This document shows, in pieces, positions 1-8,072 of a DNA stretch of 47,487 nt. Both the position numbers and the translations under genes were made by a program. The stretch is from Streptomyces phyllanthi (GTDB taxonomy: Bacteria > Actinomycetota > Actinomycetes > Streptomycetales > Streptomycetaceae), in the NCBI RefSeq assembly GCF_009377205.1, contig NZ_VJZE01000015.1:1-47487 (forward strand), read 5' to 3'. The notes below the pieces were generated by a model that worked only from the letters and a program-made list of their open reading frames with translations, did no database searches and had not been told where the DNA came from. The first letter of the stretch is position 1; the number at the start of each line of letters is the position of its first letter.

Positions 1-175
1 GGGCGAAGGCCTTCAGCGCCAGGTGGAGCATGACGATGGAGTCCTTGCCGCCGGAGAAGAGGATCACCGGCCGTTCGAACTCGCCCGCCACCTCGCGGAA
101 GATGTGCACCGCCTCCGACTCCAGCGCGTCCAGATGCGAGAGAGCGAAGGTGAGTGCCCGGGTCCCGGCCGTCAT
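1..175 (-). CDS. cysD: Sulfate adenylyltransferase subunit 2 (partial, N-terminus)
   Basis: Small subunit of ATP sulfurylase, which with CysN makes adenosine 5'-phosphosulfate (APS) from ATP and sulfate. Only the first 58 codons are in the window; the gene runs off the left edge. The visible part reads [18 protein letters not shown], then the PP-loop motif [14 protein letters not shown] typical of the CysD/PAPS-reductase fold. The ATG at 175 overlaps the cysC stop by 4 bp (ATGA), so the two are probably translationally coupled. CysN would be expected just beyond the left edge. The context (cysC, sulfotransferase, glycosyltransferase) suggests activated sulfate for glycan modification rather than only cysteine synthesis. 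Confidence 0.93.
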   Translation of the reverse strand, partial: MTAGTRALTFALSHLDALESEAVHIFREVAGEFERPVILFSGGKDSIVMLHLALKAFA

Positions 176-723
176 ACGAGCCCCCTCGCCGCCAGCATCG
201 CGTGCACCAGGTCCGCCGACTCCTGGGGCGTCTGGTGCTGCGTCTGAAGGGCCAGCGCCGGATCGACCGGTGCCTCGTACGGGTCGTCGACACCGGTCAG
301 GCCCTTCAACTGGCCCGCGGCCTGGCGGGCGTACAGGCCCTTCACGTCCCGCCGGCTGCACACCTCCACCGGGGTGGCGACGTGCACCTCGAAGTACGGC
401 GTCCCGCTGACGTCGTGCCGCTTGCGGACCGCCTCGCGGCTGTCGGCGTACGGGGCGATGACCGGCACGACGGTGAGGACGCCGTTGCGGGCGAGCACCT
501 CGGCGACCAGGCCTATGCGCTGCACGTTGGTGTTGCGGTCCGCGCGGGAGAAGCCGAGGCCGGCCGAGAGGAAGCGGCGGACCTCGTCACCGTCGAGGAC
601 CTCCACGCGGTGCCCCTCCGACCGCAGGCGCCCGGCGAGGATCCGGGCGATGGTGGTCTTGCCCGCGCTCGGCAGCCCGGTGAGCCAGACGGTGGCTCCC
701 TGAGCCCTGGGGGTGGTGGTCAT
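172..723 (-). CDS. cysC: Adenylyl-sulfate kinase (APS kinase)
   Basis: Phosphorylates APS to PAPS, the donor used by sulfotransferases. The 183-residue length is normal for a stand-alone APS kinase. The Walker A loop GLPSAGKTT is at about residues 15-23. DGDEVRR and [13 protein letters not shown] follow, as in CysC substrate-binding segments, then a [21 protein letters not shown] segment. The ATG at 723 overlaps the upstream glycosyltransferase stop (ATGA), and the stop overlaps the cysD start in the same way. With the sulfotransferase gene in the same operon, the PAPS made here is probably used by that enzyme. This is a confident family call; the final acceptor is unknown. Confidence 0.95.
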   Translation of the reverse strand: MTTTPRAQGATVWLTGLPSAGKTTIARILAGRLRSEGHRVEVLDGDEVRRFLSAGLGFSRADRNTNVQRIGLVAEVLARNGVLTVVPVIAPYADSREAVRKRHDVSGTPYFEVHVATPVEVCSRRDVKGLYARQAAGQLKGLTGVDDPYEAPVDPALALQTQHQTPQESADLVHAMLAARGLV

Positions 724-1949
724 GCGCCCTGTCCTTTCGCGGCACCGGTCGGGTGCCGTTGTCCGTGAAGTTCGGTGAAGAGGGCCTCCCAGCGGGGGTG
801 GACGGCGTCCGGGCCGTACGAGGCCGCGGTGAGCACCGCCGCCACACCCATCTCCTCGCGCAGTTTCTCGTCGGCCATCATCCTGCCCATCGCGTCGGCG
901 AGCGCGTCCGGGTCCTCGGGCGGCACCAGCAGACCGTCGACCCCGTGTGTGAGGACGTCGGAGGGGCCGGTCGGACAGTCGAAGCTCACCACGGGCAGCG
1001 CGTGGCTCATCGCCTCGATCATCACCATCGGCAGCCCCTCGAAGCGTGAACTCAGCACGTAGAAAGAAGCCTTGGCCAGTTCGTCGTCCAGGCGGTCCGT
1101 ATGACCCATCAAGAACACGTGATTGTAGAGGTGGTGCTCCTCGATCAGAGCGCGGAGTTCGGCCTTCTTCTCACCGCTGCCGTAGATCCTCAACTGCCAG
1201 TCGGGGAACGACTCCACGAGCTTCGCCCAGGCCGGGATCAGCATGTCGAAGCCCTTCTGCGGGAAGAGCCTGCCGGCCGCCACCGCGATCCTCGACCGGG
1301 GGTCGGCGGGCACCTGGTCGAGCGAGTGCACGGCGTTGGGGATACGCACGACCCGGGTGCCGGGCAGCAGTTCCTCGTACTCGTCGCGGTCCCGCTCGGT
1401 GAGCACCGCCACCGCGTCGAAGCGGGGGTAGATCTCGCGGATGCGTTTCTGCACGTCGCGCTTGTGCGTGCCGTGGTTCATGTGCTCCTGGGCGACACGG
1501 ACCACGCCGCCCGTGGCGTGCTCGGCGGCCAGGAAGTTCAGCGCGGGGCGGGTGGTGACGAGGACGCCGTCGGTCAGCGCGCTCATATAGGCGATGAGCC
1601 GGTTCTCGACGTACCGGTTGAAGTAGCGGTAGCCGAACTCGCCCGCCGGGATGTACCGCGGGGGTTCTTCGAGGTGCCTGCCGCGGCGCCGGTCGCGCCA
1701 GCGGCCCATGAGGCCGGATGCCGGGATGTGCGCACCCTCGCGCATGTCGACGACCGTGGAGACCTTCACCCGCGGGTCGAGCGGGAACTGGATGTCGTCG
1801 CGGCGGCGCAGCGCGCTCACGATCTCGACCTCCCAGCCCGCCGCCACAAGCGAGTTGGCCTGATTCATCACCGTACGGATGGTGCCGCCGCGGCCGTAGG
1901 CGTGCAGCAGCAGATAGCGGACCCGGGGCAAGGGGCGGCGGCCCGTCAT
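720..1949 (-). CDS. GT4-family glycosyltransferase
   Basis: Retaining GT-B glycosyltransferase of 409 residues. The N-terminal half has the glycine-rich YGRGGTIRTVMNQANSLVAAG acceptor-side start typical of GT4. The C-terminal half has VAAGRLFPQKGFDMLIPAWA, the YGSGEKKAEL sugar-nucleotide turn and the E-x7-E region SSRFEGLPMVMIEAMSHALP followed by VSFDCPTGPSDVL. The open frame extends upstream to 2129, but ATG 1949 is chosen because it gives a 4-bp ATGA overlap with the preceding gene and starts the conserved sequence. Operon partners (sulfotransferase, cysC, cysD) indicate assembly of a sulfated surface glycan or glycopolymer. Donor and acceptor sugars cannot be read from sequence. Confidence 0.88.
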   Translation of the reverse strand: MTGRRPLPRVRYLLLHAYGRGGTIRTVMNQANSLVAAGWEVEIVSALRRRDDIQFPLDPRVKVSTVVDMREGAHIPASGLMGRWRDRRRGRHLEEPPRYIPAGEFGYRYFNRYVENRLIAYMSALTDGVLVTTRPALNFLAAEHATGGVVRVAQEHMNHGTHKRDVQKRIREIYPRFDAVAVLTERDRDEYEELLPGTRVVRIPNAVHSLDQVPADPRSRIAVAAGRLFPQKGFDMLIPAWAKLVESFPDWQLRIYGSGEKKAELRALIEEHHLYNHVFLMGHTDRLDDELAKASFYVLSSRFEGLPMVMIEAMSHALPVVSFDCPTGPSDVLTHGVDGLLVPPEDPDALADAMGRMMADEKLREEMGVAAVLTAASYGPDAVHPRWEALFTELHGQRHPTGAAKGQGA

Positions 1950-2365
1950 GCGGCACCGCCCGGGCGACACTCCAGGGACAGGTTGTCCTTGACCGTGTAG
2001 TAGGGGCGCACGCCGAGGTTCCCGGTGCGCTGCTCCGGATACACGAGGATCTTCTTCTTGCCGCGGATGTCGTCGAGGTGCCGTCCGGCGCGCAGTTGCG
2101 CCCTGCCGTCGGTCAGATGGATGTCCCACTCCTCGACGGCCGCGTAGTCGGGGGCGGCCAGGTCGTCGATGGGCAGTTCGCTCTCGAAGCGGTCGCCCTT
2201 GAGCCGGGCGTCGTAGCGCAGGCGCCGGTCGGCGTGGGCGCGGCGGGTGAGGACGAGCCGCCAGTCGCCCGCGGCGTCGTCACGGGGCAGCCCGTGGATA
2301 CGTCCGACGAGTCTGATGCGTCCGTCGCGGGGCCAGATCTCTTCTATCTCGGCGTGCGGCTTCAC
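1946..2365 (-). CDS. Conserved-looking unknown protein in sulfation operon
   Basis: 139 residues when started at GTG 2365, which overlaps the sulfotransferase stop as GTGA; its own stop overlaps the glycosyltransferase ATG. An ATG at 2389 is possible but would lie inside the sulfotransferase gene. The protein has no signal peptide or membrane segment. It is rich in alternating charged and hydrophobic residues (IRLVGRIHGLP, WRLVLTRRA, EEWDIHLTDG), which suggests a beta-sandwich, and ends with a basic stretch (IRGKKKILVYPEQRTGNLG) and YYTVKDNLSLEC. I do not recognise the family. The tight coupling suggests a partner or accessory domain of the neighbouring glycosyltransferase or sulfotransferase; this is inference only. 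Confidence 0.75.
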   Translation of the reverse strand: MKPHAEIEEIWPRDGRIRLVGRIHGLPRDDAAGDWRLVLTRRAHADRRLRYDARLKGDRFESELPIDDLAAPDYAAVEEWDIHLTDGRAQLRAGRHLDDIRGKKKILVYPEQRTGNLGVRPYYTVKDNLSLECRPGGAA

Positions 2366-3258
2366 TTGCTGTAACCCCACGCCTGGCACATCGGCCGGAG
2401 GAGCTCCGGGATCTCGTCCTCGGTGGGCAGCGCCCGCCCGGCCTGGACCGTGCCGGTCCTGATCTTGTCCCGCCAGTCACCGAGACCCTTGACGACCTGG
2501 GTGTCGTCCTTCTTGCCGTAGTCCAGCATGGCGGGCTCGAAGTCGATGTCGAGGAACGCGCACAGCGCTCGCATCTCCTTCTCGGGGTCGGCGGTGATGT
2601 CCTCGTAGCGCACGGTGTGACCGCCGGTGAGGCCCTTGCGGGCCCTCTCCACGGCCTTCATGTAGCGCAGCGCGTCGGCCGCGGCCTCCTCGTACGAGCG
2701 CTTGCCGGGGTCGCCCTCGTGCCAGGACTGGGCGATGGAGACGGGGTGCCGCAGCAGGAAGACGAAGCGCGCGTCGGGCCAGCAGTCCCGGATGCGCTCG
2801 TGGACGAAGGCGTTGCTGGGCGTCTTCTCGACGATGAAGTCCTTGCCCGACTTCACCAGCTCGCGGTGCATGACCCGGTCCCACAGCAGGTGCTCCAGAT
2901 CACCGCGCTCCAGGTCGAGGGCGCTCATGGCCTTCTGCGACAGTTTGCTGCCGTAACCGACCTCGAGACGGCGTATGTGCAGCTCGTGCGGGGAGTGCAG
3001 CCGGGAGTGCGCGTTCAGCAGCATCCGCAGCAGGGTGGAGCCCGAGCGCACGGGAGACATGATGAAGACCGGCTGCCGCAGCAAGCGGTCCGTGGCGAGG
3101 TCGTCCGGGCCGGGACGCCGGTACACCGGCGTGGGCTTCTTCGCGGCAGGCTTGGGGGCCGTGGCCTTCGGCTGGGCGGGCGTGACCGGCGCGGCCCTAC
3201 GCACCTGGAGGCCGGTGGTGGCGGTGAGCGCCCGGTTCAGATTGCGCATCAGACTCAT
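2362..3258 (-). CDS. PAPS-dependent sulfotransferase
   Basis: Transfers sulfate from PAPS to a hydroxyl or amine acceptor. The 298-residue protein has an Ala/Pro/Lys-rich N-terminal linker (about residues 20-60). The 5'-phosphosulfate loop SPVRSGSTLLRMLL follows at about 68-81 and the 3'-phosphate site RHPVSIAQSW at about 170-179, the two diagnostic motifs of the Sulfotransfer family. The EKTPSNAFVHERI segment matches the usual KTP region. No signal peptide is seen, so it is probably cytoplasmic. It is the first gene of the five-gene operon that also makes its co-substrate. The acceptor is probably a glycan lipid or polymer built by the adjacent GT4 (inference). Confidence 0.92.
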   Translation of the reverse strand: MSLMRNLNRALTATTGLQVRRAAPVTPAQPKATAPKPAAKKPTPVYRRPGPDDLATDRLLRQPVFIMSPVRSGSTLLRMLLNAHSRLHSPHELHIRRLEVGYGSKLSQKAMSALDLERGDLEHLLWDRVMHRELVKSGKDFIVEKTPSNAFVHERIRDCWPDARFVFLLRHPVSIAQSWHEGDPGKRSYEEAAADALRYMKAVERARKGLTGGHTVRYEDITADPEKEMRALCAFLDIDFEPAMLDYGKKDDTQVVKGLGDWRDKIRTGTVQAGRALPTEDEIPELLRPMCQAWGYSK

Positions 3259-3289
3259 GCGTCACGATGCTAGGTAAGAATTCTGAGAA

Positions 3290-3316
3290 GACGAGAGGAG
3301 AATTCTAAGGGTTCCC
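3290..3316 (-). promoter_or_regulatory. Sigma-E-like (ECF) promoter candidate for the sulfation operon
   Basis: On the minus strand GGGAACC (3316-3310) is followed after 16 nt by CGTC (3293-3290). This matches the AAC / CGTC pattern of Streptomyces sigma-E type ECF promoters. Transcription would begin about 25 nt before the sulfotransferase ATG at 3258. Two copies of the self-complementary octamer AGAATTCT lie in the same region (3275-3282 and 3299-3306), one in the spacer and one just downstream. The element matches are seen directly; sigma-factor use is inferred. Confidence 0.5.
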
Positions 3317-3347
3317 TGAGTCAACCGAATCGTAACCGGCGACAGGT

Positions 3348-4187
3348 TTACGCCGTGGCGCCCGGTGTCTGATCCATTCCGGCGAAGACCGCGCCCGCGT
3401 CCCGCAGCCGCTCGTGCAGGGCCCGGAAGACGGCCGCGGAGCGCACCCCCGGCCAGTCGGCGGGCAGCAGGGCGGCGGGCAGCCCGGGGTCCACGTACGG
3501 CAGGTGGCGCCAGGAGTCGAGGGCCAGCAGGTAGTCGCGGTAGGCCTCCTCCGCGGGGGTGTCCTCCCGGCGCTCCCAGTCACGCAGCACTGCCGCGTGG
3601 CGGTCCAGGAACGCCTCGTGCTCCTTGGCGATCGCGGCCAGGTCCCACCACCGCTCCACCGCCTCGGCCGTGGGGGCGAAGCCCAGGTGGCCGCCGCGGA
3701 ACAGGTCCACGTACGGGTCGAGTCCCAGCCGCTCCAGGCTGTGCCTGGCCTCCCGGTACAGACGCGCCGGGGCGATCCACACCCCGGGGGCCGCGGTGCC
3801 GAAACCGAGCCCGGCCAGCCGGGAGCGCAGCACGTGCCGCTTCTGCCGCTCCGACTCCGGCACGGAGAACACGGCCAGCACCCAGCCGTCGTCCTCGCTC
3901 GGGGGCTCGGTCGCGTACACGCGCAGATCGCCGTCGTCGAGCAGCTGCCGCGCCTCCGGCGACAGCGCGTACCCGGCGGCCCCGGCCGCCGTACGGGCGG
4001 GCACGAGCAGCCCGCGCCGTTTCAGCCGGGACACCGACGACCGTACGGAGGGCGCGTCGACACCGACCGCGGCGAGGAGCCTGATCAGCTCCGAGACGGG
4101 CATCGGACCGGGCGCGAAGCGGCCGTACGCGCCGTAGAGGGTCACGATGAGGGAACGAGGGGCGTGCTGCTCGGACACATTGATCAT
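3348..4187 (-). CDS. PaaX-family transcriptional regulator
   Basis: 279 residues with the PaaX arrangement. An N-terminal winged helix (about 10-80: LIVTLYGAYGRF, SVRSSVSRLKRRGLLVPAR) precedes a central ferredoxin-like part (WVLAVFSVPESERQKRHVLRSRLAGLGFG) and a C-terminal helical part with DLAAIAKEHEAFL and LDSWRHLPYVDPGLPAALLP. PaaX proteins repress aromatic catabolism and release DNA on binding an aryl-CoA ester. It starts 29 bp after the stop of an aryl-CoA ligase on the same strand. The ATG at 4187 (MINVSEQ) sits in an AT-rich stretch that could hold its own promoter. Its ligand is probably the CoA ester made by the neighbouring ligase. Confidence 0.9.
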   Translation of the reverse strand: MINVSEQHAPRSLIVTLYGAYGRFAPGPMPVSELIRLLAAVGVDAPSVRSSVSRLKRRGLLVPARTAAGAAGYALSPEARQLLDDGDLRVYATEPPSEDDGWVLAVFSVPESERQKRHVLRSRLAGLGFGTAAPGVWIAPARLYREARHSLERLGLDPYVDLFRGGHLGFAPTAEAVERWWDLAAIAKEHEAFLDRHAAVLRDWERREDTPAEEAYRDYLLALDSWRHLPYVDPGLPAALLPADWPGVRSAAVFRALHERLRDAGAVFAGMDQTPGATA

Positions 4188-4216
4188 TTTAGTTCTTCAA
4201 CATCACTCCGGGGACA

Positions 4217-5860
4217 TCAGCCCTGGTCGTCACCGGTACGCAGCCGGAACCGCTGCACCTTTCCCGTCGCGGTACGGGGCAGAGCGTCCAGGAAGACGAT
4301 CTCGCGCGGGCACTTGTAGGGCGCCAGCTCGGACTTGAGGAACACCCGCAGCGCCTCCGCGTCCCGCCGCGCGCCCGTCCTCAGGACCGCGTACGCCACG
4401 ACGATCTGCCCCCGCGCCTCGTCCGGCCGCCCCACGACCGCAGCCTCGACCACGTCGGGGTGGCGTAACAGGGCCTCCTCGACCTCCGGGCCGGCGATGT
4501 TGTACCCGGCCGAGATGATCATGTCGTCCGCGCGCGCGACATAACGGAAGTAGCCGTCGGGCTCGCGGACATAGGTGTCCCCGGTGAGGTTCCAGCCGTC
4601 CCGCACGTACCCGCGCTGCCGGGGATCGGCGAGATAGCGGCAGCCCACGGGCCCGCGCACCGCCAGCAGCCCGGGCTCGCCGTCCGGTACGGGGGAGCCG
4701 TTCCCGTCCTGCACGCGCGCGTGCCACCCCGGTACGGGAACCCCGGTCGTGCCGGGCCTGATGTCCTCGTCGGCCGCCGAGATGAAGATGTGCAGCAGCT
4801 CGGTGGCGCCGATGCCGTTGATGATCCGCAGCCCGGTGCGCTCGTACCAGGCCCGCCAGGTGGCCTCGGGCAGGTTCTCACCGGCCGAGACACAGCGCCT
4901 GAGGGACGAGACGTCGTGCCCGGCCGGTCCGTCGAGTTCACCCAGCATCGCCCGGTACGCGGTCGGCGCCGTGAACAGCACCGAGACCCGGTGCTCCGCG
5001 ATCGCGGGCAGTAACTGCGGGGGACCCGCCTGTTCGAGCAGCAGCGCACTCGCGCCGGCCCGCATCGGGAAGACGACGAGCCCGCCCAGCCCGAAGGTGA
5101 ACCCGAGCGGCGGACTCCCCGCGAAGACGTCATCGGGGTGCGGCTTCACCACATGCTTCGAGAACGTGTCCGCTATGGCCAGCACATCGCGGTGGAAGTG
5201 CATGCACCCCTTGGGGCGGCCGGTCGTACCGGAGGTGAACGCGATCAGCGCCACGTCGTCGGCGGCCGTGCCGACCGCCTCGTACGGCTCGTCGGGCGCC
5301 GGCAGCCGGAGCAGGTCGTCGGGCGCGTCACCGCCGTACGTCGTGATCCGCAGCCCGGGCACCCCGGCCTTCACCAGGTCGTCGACCGACCTCGCGTCGC
5401 ACAGCGCGTGGGTCACCCGGGCGATTGCGCACATGGTCGCGAGCTCGTGCGGCCGCTGCTGCGCCAGCACGGTGACCGCGACCGCGCCCGCCTTGAGCAC
5501 CGCCAGCCAGCAGGCCGCCAGCCACGGGGTGGTGGGGCCGCGCAGGAGGACCCGGTTGCCGGGGACGACGCCGAGGGTGCCGGTCAGGGTGTGCGCGAGG
5601 CGGTCGACGCGGGCGCGGAGCTCGCCGTACGTCCAGGTGGTGCCGGAGGGGGTGCGGAACACCGGGCGCCCGGGGTCGGCCCCGTCGAGCAGCGCGGCGG
5701 CGCAGTTGAGGCGGGCCGGGTAGCGCAGCTCGGGCAGGTCGAAGGTGAGGTCGGGCCACTGGTCCGGGGGTGGGAGGTGGTCGCGGGCGAAGGTGTCCGC
5801 GTGGGCCGGGACCGCCGGCCTCACGGTGTCCACGGTGTCACGTGGGTCCCTGGTCTCCAT
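4217..5860 (-). CDS. Aryl-CoA ligase (benzoate / 2-aminobenzoate-CoA ligase type)
   Basis: ATP-dependent acid:CoA ligase of the ANL superfamily, 547 residues. Visible motifs are the P-loop FTSGTTGRPKGCMHFHRD, the acyl-site region SPPLGFTFGLGGLVVFPM, GIGATELLHIFISA, the hinge-side LTGDTYVREPDGYFRYVARADDMI, and the C-terminal PREIVFLDALPRTATGKVQRF whose lysine is the adenylation catalytic residue. The opening DTFARDHLPPPDQWPDL and the GATELLHIF region resemble benzoate/2-aminobenzoate-CoA ligases more than fatty-acid ligases. It is divergent from the acyl-CoA dehydrogenase and upstream of paaX. The exact aromatic substrate is uncertain. Confidence 0.85.
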   Translation of the reverse strand: METRDPRDTVDTVRPAVPAHADTFARDHLPPPDQWPDLTFDLPELRYPARLNCAAALLDGADPGRPVFRTPSGTTWTYGELRARVDRLAHTLTGTLGVVPGNRVLLRGPTTPWLAACWLAVLKAGAVAVTVLAQQRPHELATMCAIARVTHALCDARSVDDLVKAGVPGLRITTYGGDAPDDLLRLPAPDEPYEAVGTAADDVALIAFTSGTTGRPKGCMHFHRDVLAIADTFSKHVVKPHPDDVFAGSPPLGFTFGLGGLVVFPMRAGASALLLEQAGPPQLLPAIAEHRVSVLFTAPTAYRAMLGELDGPAGHDVSSLRRCVSAGENLPEATWRAWYERTGLRIINGIGATELLHIFISAADEDIRPGTTGVPVPGWHARVQDGNGSPVPDGEPGLLAVRGPVGCRYLADPRQRGYVRDGWNLTGDTYVREPDGYFRYVARADDMIISAGYNIAGPEVEEALLRHPDVVEAAVVGRPDEARGQIVVAYAVLRTGARRDAEALRVFLKSELAPYKCPREIVFLDALPRTATGKVQRFRLRTGDDQG

Positions 5861-5902
5861 GGCCGTTCGCCCCCTTTGTCGTGGTGGGCTCGCCCCAGGA
5901 GC

Positions 5903-5940
5903 GTATCGCGTTGGTGACGACAGTCAACGGTCCGCGATAC
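5903..5940. promoter_or_regulatory. Inverted repeat in the ligase/ACAD divergent promoter
   Basis: The 119-bp gap between the two divergent genes contains GTATCGCG (5903-5910) and its exact reverse complement CGCGATAC (5933-5940). Between them lies a second, imperfect dyad with outer GTTG and CAAC. The position, covering both promoters, fits a repressor site; the adjacent PaaX is the obvious candidate. Confidence 0.55.
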
Positions 5941-5979
5941 CGTCGAGCGAGGACCCGCCCAGAGGTGAGAGGACCGGGA

Positions 5980-7155
5980 ATGACCGCATTCTCGCTCGAC
6001 CCCGCACAGCTCATCCGGTGCGCCGAACTGCGCACCCTGGCGGCGGAGCGGCTGCGCCCCCTCGCCGAGAAGGGTGAACCGGGCCGCGTCAACCGCCCGC
6101 TCGTCGCCGAACTCGCCCGACTCGGGCTCCTCGGAAGACTGTTCACCTCCGGCGCGCTCGACCTGTGCCTGATGCGGGAGTCCCTCGCGTACGCCTGCAC
6201 GGAGGCCGAGACCGCGCTCGCCCTCCAGGGCCTGGGCGCCCACCCGGTGCACGCGTACGGCACCGGGCCCCAGCGCGCCCGCTGGCTGCCCGCGGTGACC
6301 GGGGGCGACGCGGTGGCGGCCTTCGCCCTGAGCGAGCCGGGGGCGGGTTCCGACGCGGCGGCCCTCGCCCTGCGGGCGGATCCGGACGGCCCGGACGGCT
6401 GGCGGCTCACGGGGGAGAAGTGCTGGATCTCCAACGCCCCGGAGGCCGACTTCTACACCGTCTTCGCGCGGACCACGACCGGTGCGGGCGCCCGGGGTGT
6501 CACCGCCTTCCTCGTCCCCGCCGACCGCCCCGGCCTCGGCGGCACCCCCCTCGACATGCTCTCCCCGCACCCCATCGGCGCCCTCGCCTTCGACGCCGTA
6601 CCGGTCACGGCCGACGACGTCCTCGGCGAGGTCGACCGCGGCTTCCGGGTCGCGATGGGCACCCTGAACCTCTTCCGGCCGAGTGTGGGTGCCTTCGCGG
6701 TCGGTATGGCCCAGGCGGCCCTGGACGCCACCCTCACGCATACGGCCGAACGGGACGCGTTCGGCGGCAAGTTGAGGGACCTCCAGACCGTGGCCCACCA
6801 GGTCGCCGAGATGGCCGTGCGGACGGAGGCGGCGCGCCTCATGGTGTACGCGGCGGCGTCGGCGTACGACGCGGGGGACCCGGACGTCCCCAAACGCGCC
6901 GCCATGGCCAAACTGCTCGCGACCGAGACCGCGCAGTACGTCGTCGACGCGGCCGTCCAGCTGCACGGCGCCCGCGCCCTGCGCCGCGGCCACCTCCTGG
7001 AACACCTCTACCGGGAGGTGCGGGCGCCCCGGGTCTACGAGGGGGCCAGCGAGGTCCAGCGGGACATCATCGCCAAGGAGTTGGCAAAGGAGCCTGCGAA
7101 GGAGCCGGCGGAGGAGTCGGCCAAGGAGTCGGCCAAGGAGTCGTACGCCTCATGA
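5980..7155 (+). CDS. Acyl-CoA dehydrogenase family protein
   Basis: FAD enzyme of 391 residues catalysing alpha,beta-desaturation of an acyl-CoA or a related flavin reaction. Motifs are FALSEPGAGSDAAAL (FAD/substrate contact), GEKCWISNAPEADFYTVFAR, the FGGKLRDLQTVAHQVAEMA helix and YEGASEVQRDIIAKELAK, where the glutamate after YEGAS matches a usual catalytic-base position. ATG 5980 is chosen because GAGAGG lies about 9 nt upstream and the conserved N-terminus starts there; longer in-frame readings run through the promoter. The C-terminus has a low-complexity tail of repeated AKE and ES units. The stop overlaps the RidA start (ATGA). Confidence 0.88.
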   Translation: MTAFSLDPAQLIRCAELRTLAAERLRPLAEKGEPGRVNRPLVAELARLGLLGRLFTSGALDLCLMRESLAYACTEAETALALQGLGAHPVHAYGTGPQRARWLPAVTGGDAVAAFALSEPGAGSDAAALALRADPDGPDGWRLTGEKCWISNAPEADFYTVFARTTTGAGARGVTAFLVPADRPGLGGTPLDMLSPHPIGALAFDAVPVTADDVLGEVDRGFRVAMGTLNLFRPSVGAFAVGMAQAALDATLTHTAERDAFGGKLRDLQTVAHQVAEMAVRTEAARLMVYAAASAYDAGDPDVPKRAAMAKLLATETAQYVVDAAVQLHGARALRRGHLLEHLYREVRAPRVYEGASEVQRDIIAKELAKEPAKEPAEESAKESAKESYAS

Positions 7156-7550
7156 GCGCCGAGCGGATCAATCCCGCCGAGTTGTCCCCGCCCACGGGCT
7201 TCTCGCACGCCGTCGTCGCCACGGGGTCCCGGGTCGTCTTCCTCGCCGGCCAGACCGCGCTCGACACCGACGGCGAGATCGTCGGGGACACGCTCCCGGA
7301 ACAGTTCGAGCGGGCGCTCGCCAATCTGCTGACGGCCCTCGACGCCGCCGGCGGCACCCCGGCCGACCTGGCCCGCGTCACCGTCTACACCACGGACGTG
7401 GCCGGCTACCGGGCACACGCTCCCGGACTGGGCCTGATCTGGAAGCGTTTGGCGGGCCGTCACTATCCCGCGATGGCGGTCGTCGGCGCCGTACGGCTGT
7501 GGGACGAACGGGCGCTGGTCGAACTCGACGGCTTCGCGGTGCTGCCGTAG
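7152..7550 (+). CDS. RidA (YjgF/YER057c/UK114) family protein
   Basis: 132 residues, the usual size for a trimeric RidA-type deaminase. Hallmarks are GSRVVFLAGQTALDTDGEIVG, EQFERALANLLTALDAAGG, VTVYTTDV and the C-terminal AVRLWDERALVELDGFAVLP. The Arg in AVRL and the Glu in VELDGF correspond to the conserved active-site Arg/Glu of the family. It is translationally coupled to the acyl-CoA dehydrogenase. RidA homologues also occur in aminoaromatic-CoA clusters, where they may hydrolyse enamine/imine intermediates. That role is inferred from context. Confidence 0.9.
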   Translation: MSAERINPAELSPPTGFSHAVVATGSRVVFLAGQTALDTDGEIVGDTLPEQFERALANLLTALDAAGGTPADLARVTVYTTDVAGYRAHAPGLGLIWKRLAGRHYPAMAVVGAVRLWDERALVELDGFAVLP

Positions 7551-7593
7551 GGCCTCACTGATCCGGGCGCCGGGGTGCGCACCCTCGGAGCGC

Positions 7594-7791
7594 TCAGGCG
7601 GCGACCGTGAACTCGGCGACCGGCGACCGCAGCGGAGCGACCACGCTGCCGTCGGGCAGGATCTCACCCAGGTCGTCGAAGACGATCGTCCCGTCGCACA
7701 GCAGGTTCCAGCCCTGTTCGGGGTGGAAGGCGACGACGTGAGCGGTGTCCGGGCGGCCGGCCGAGGGGCCCTGGGGCTGGTGCGAACACAT
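7594..7791 (-). CDS. DUF5999 family small protein
   Basis: 65 residues starting MCSHQPQ. A Cys-rich N-terminus is followed by VVAFHPEQGWNLLCDGTIVFDDLGEILPDG and a V-A-P-x-R-S/P ending, the pattern of the streptomycete DUF5999 family of unknown function. ATG 7791 has GGAGG about 8 nt upstream on the minus strand. A longer in-frame reading to 8016 is non-coding in character. Stand-alone gene. Confidence 0.82.
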   Translation of the reverse strand: MCSHQPQGPSAGRPDTAHVVAFHPEQGWNLLCDGTIVFDDLGEILPDGSVVAPLRSPVAEFTVAA

Positions 7792-8072
7792 GGCGCGCCT
7801 CCACATCGGAAGGATGAGGGGCGGGCGGCGGGTCACCGCCCCGCCCTGGTGCGGTACTACAGACCATGCGCGCGCCCGGGACTCATCGCCAAGCGGTGTC
7901 GAGGAAGCGTGACAGCACCCGGACGTCCTGTGACACGACACGGACATGGGGGAGACCGCCGCGCCGGAGTGCGATGAACGGACGAACCGACTCGCCGACG
8001 AAGGGGTGACAGTCATCAGCGCAGGTGTTCGGCGCCGGTACCTCTGGAGCTCCCGCTCAAGGAGGTGTACCG

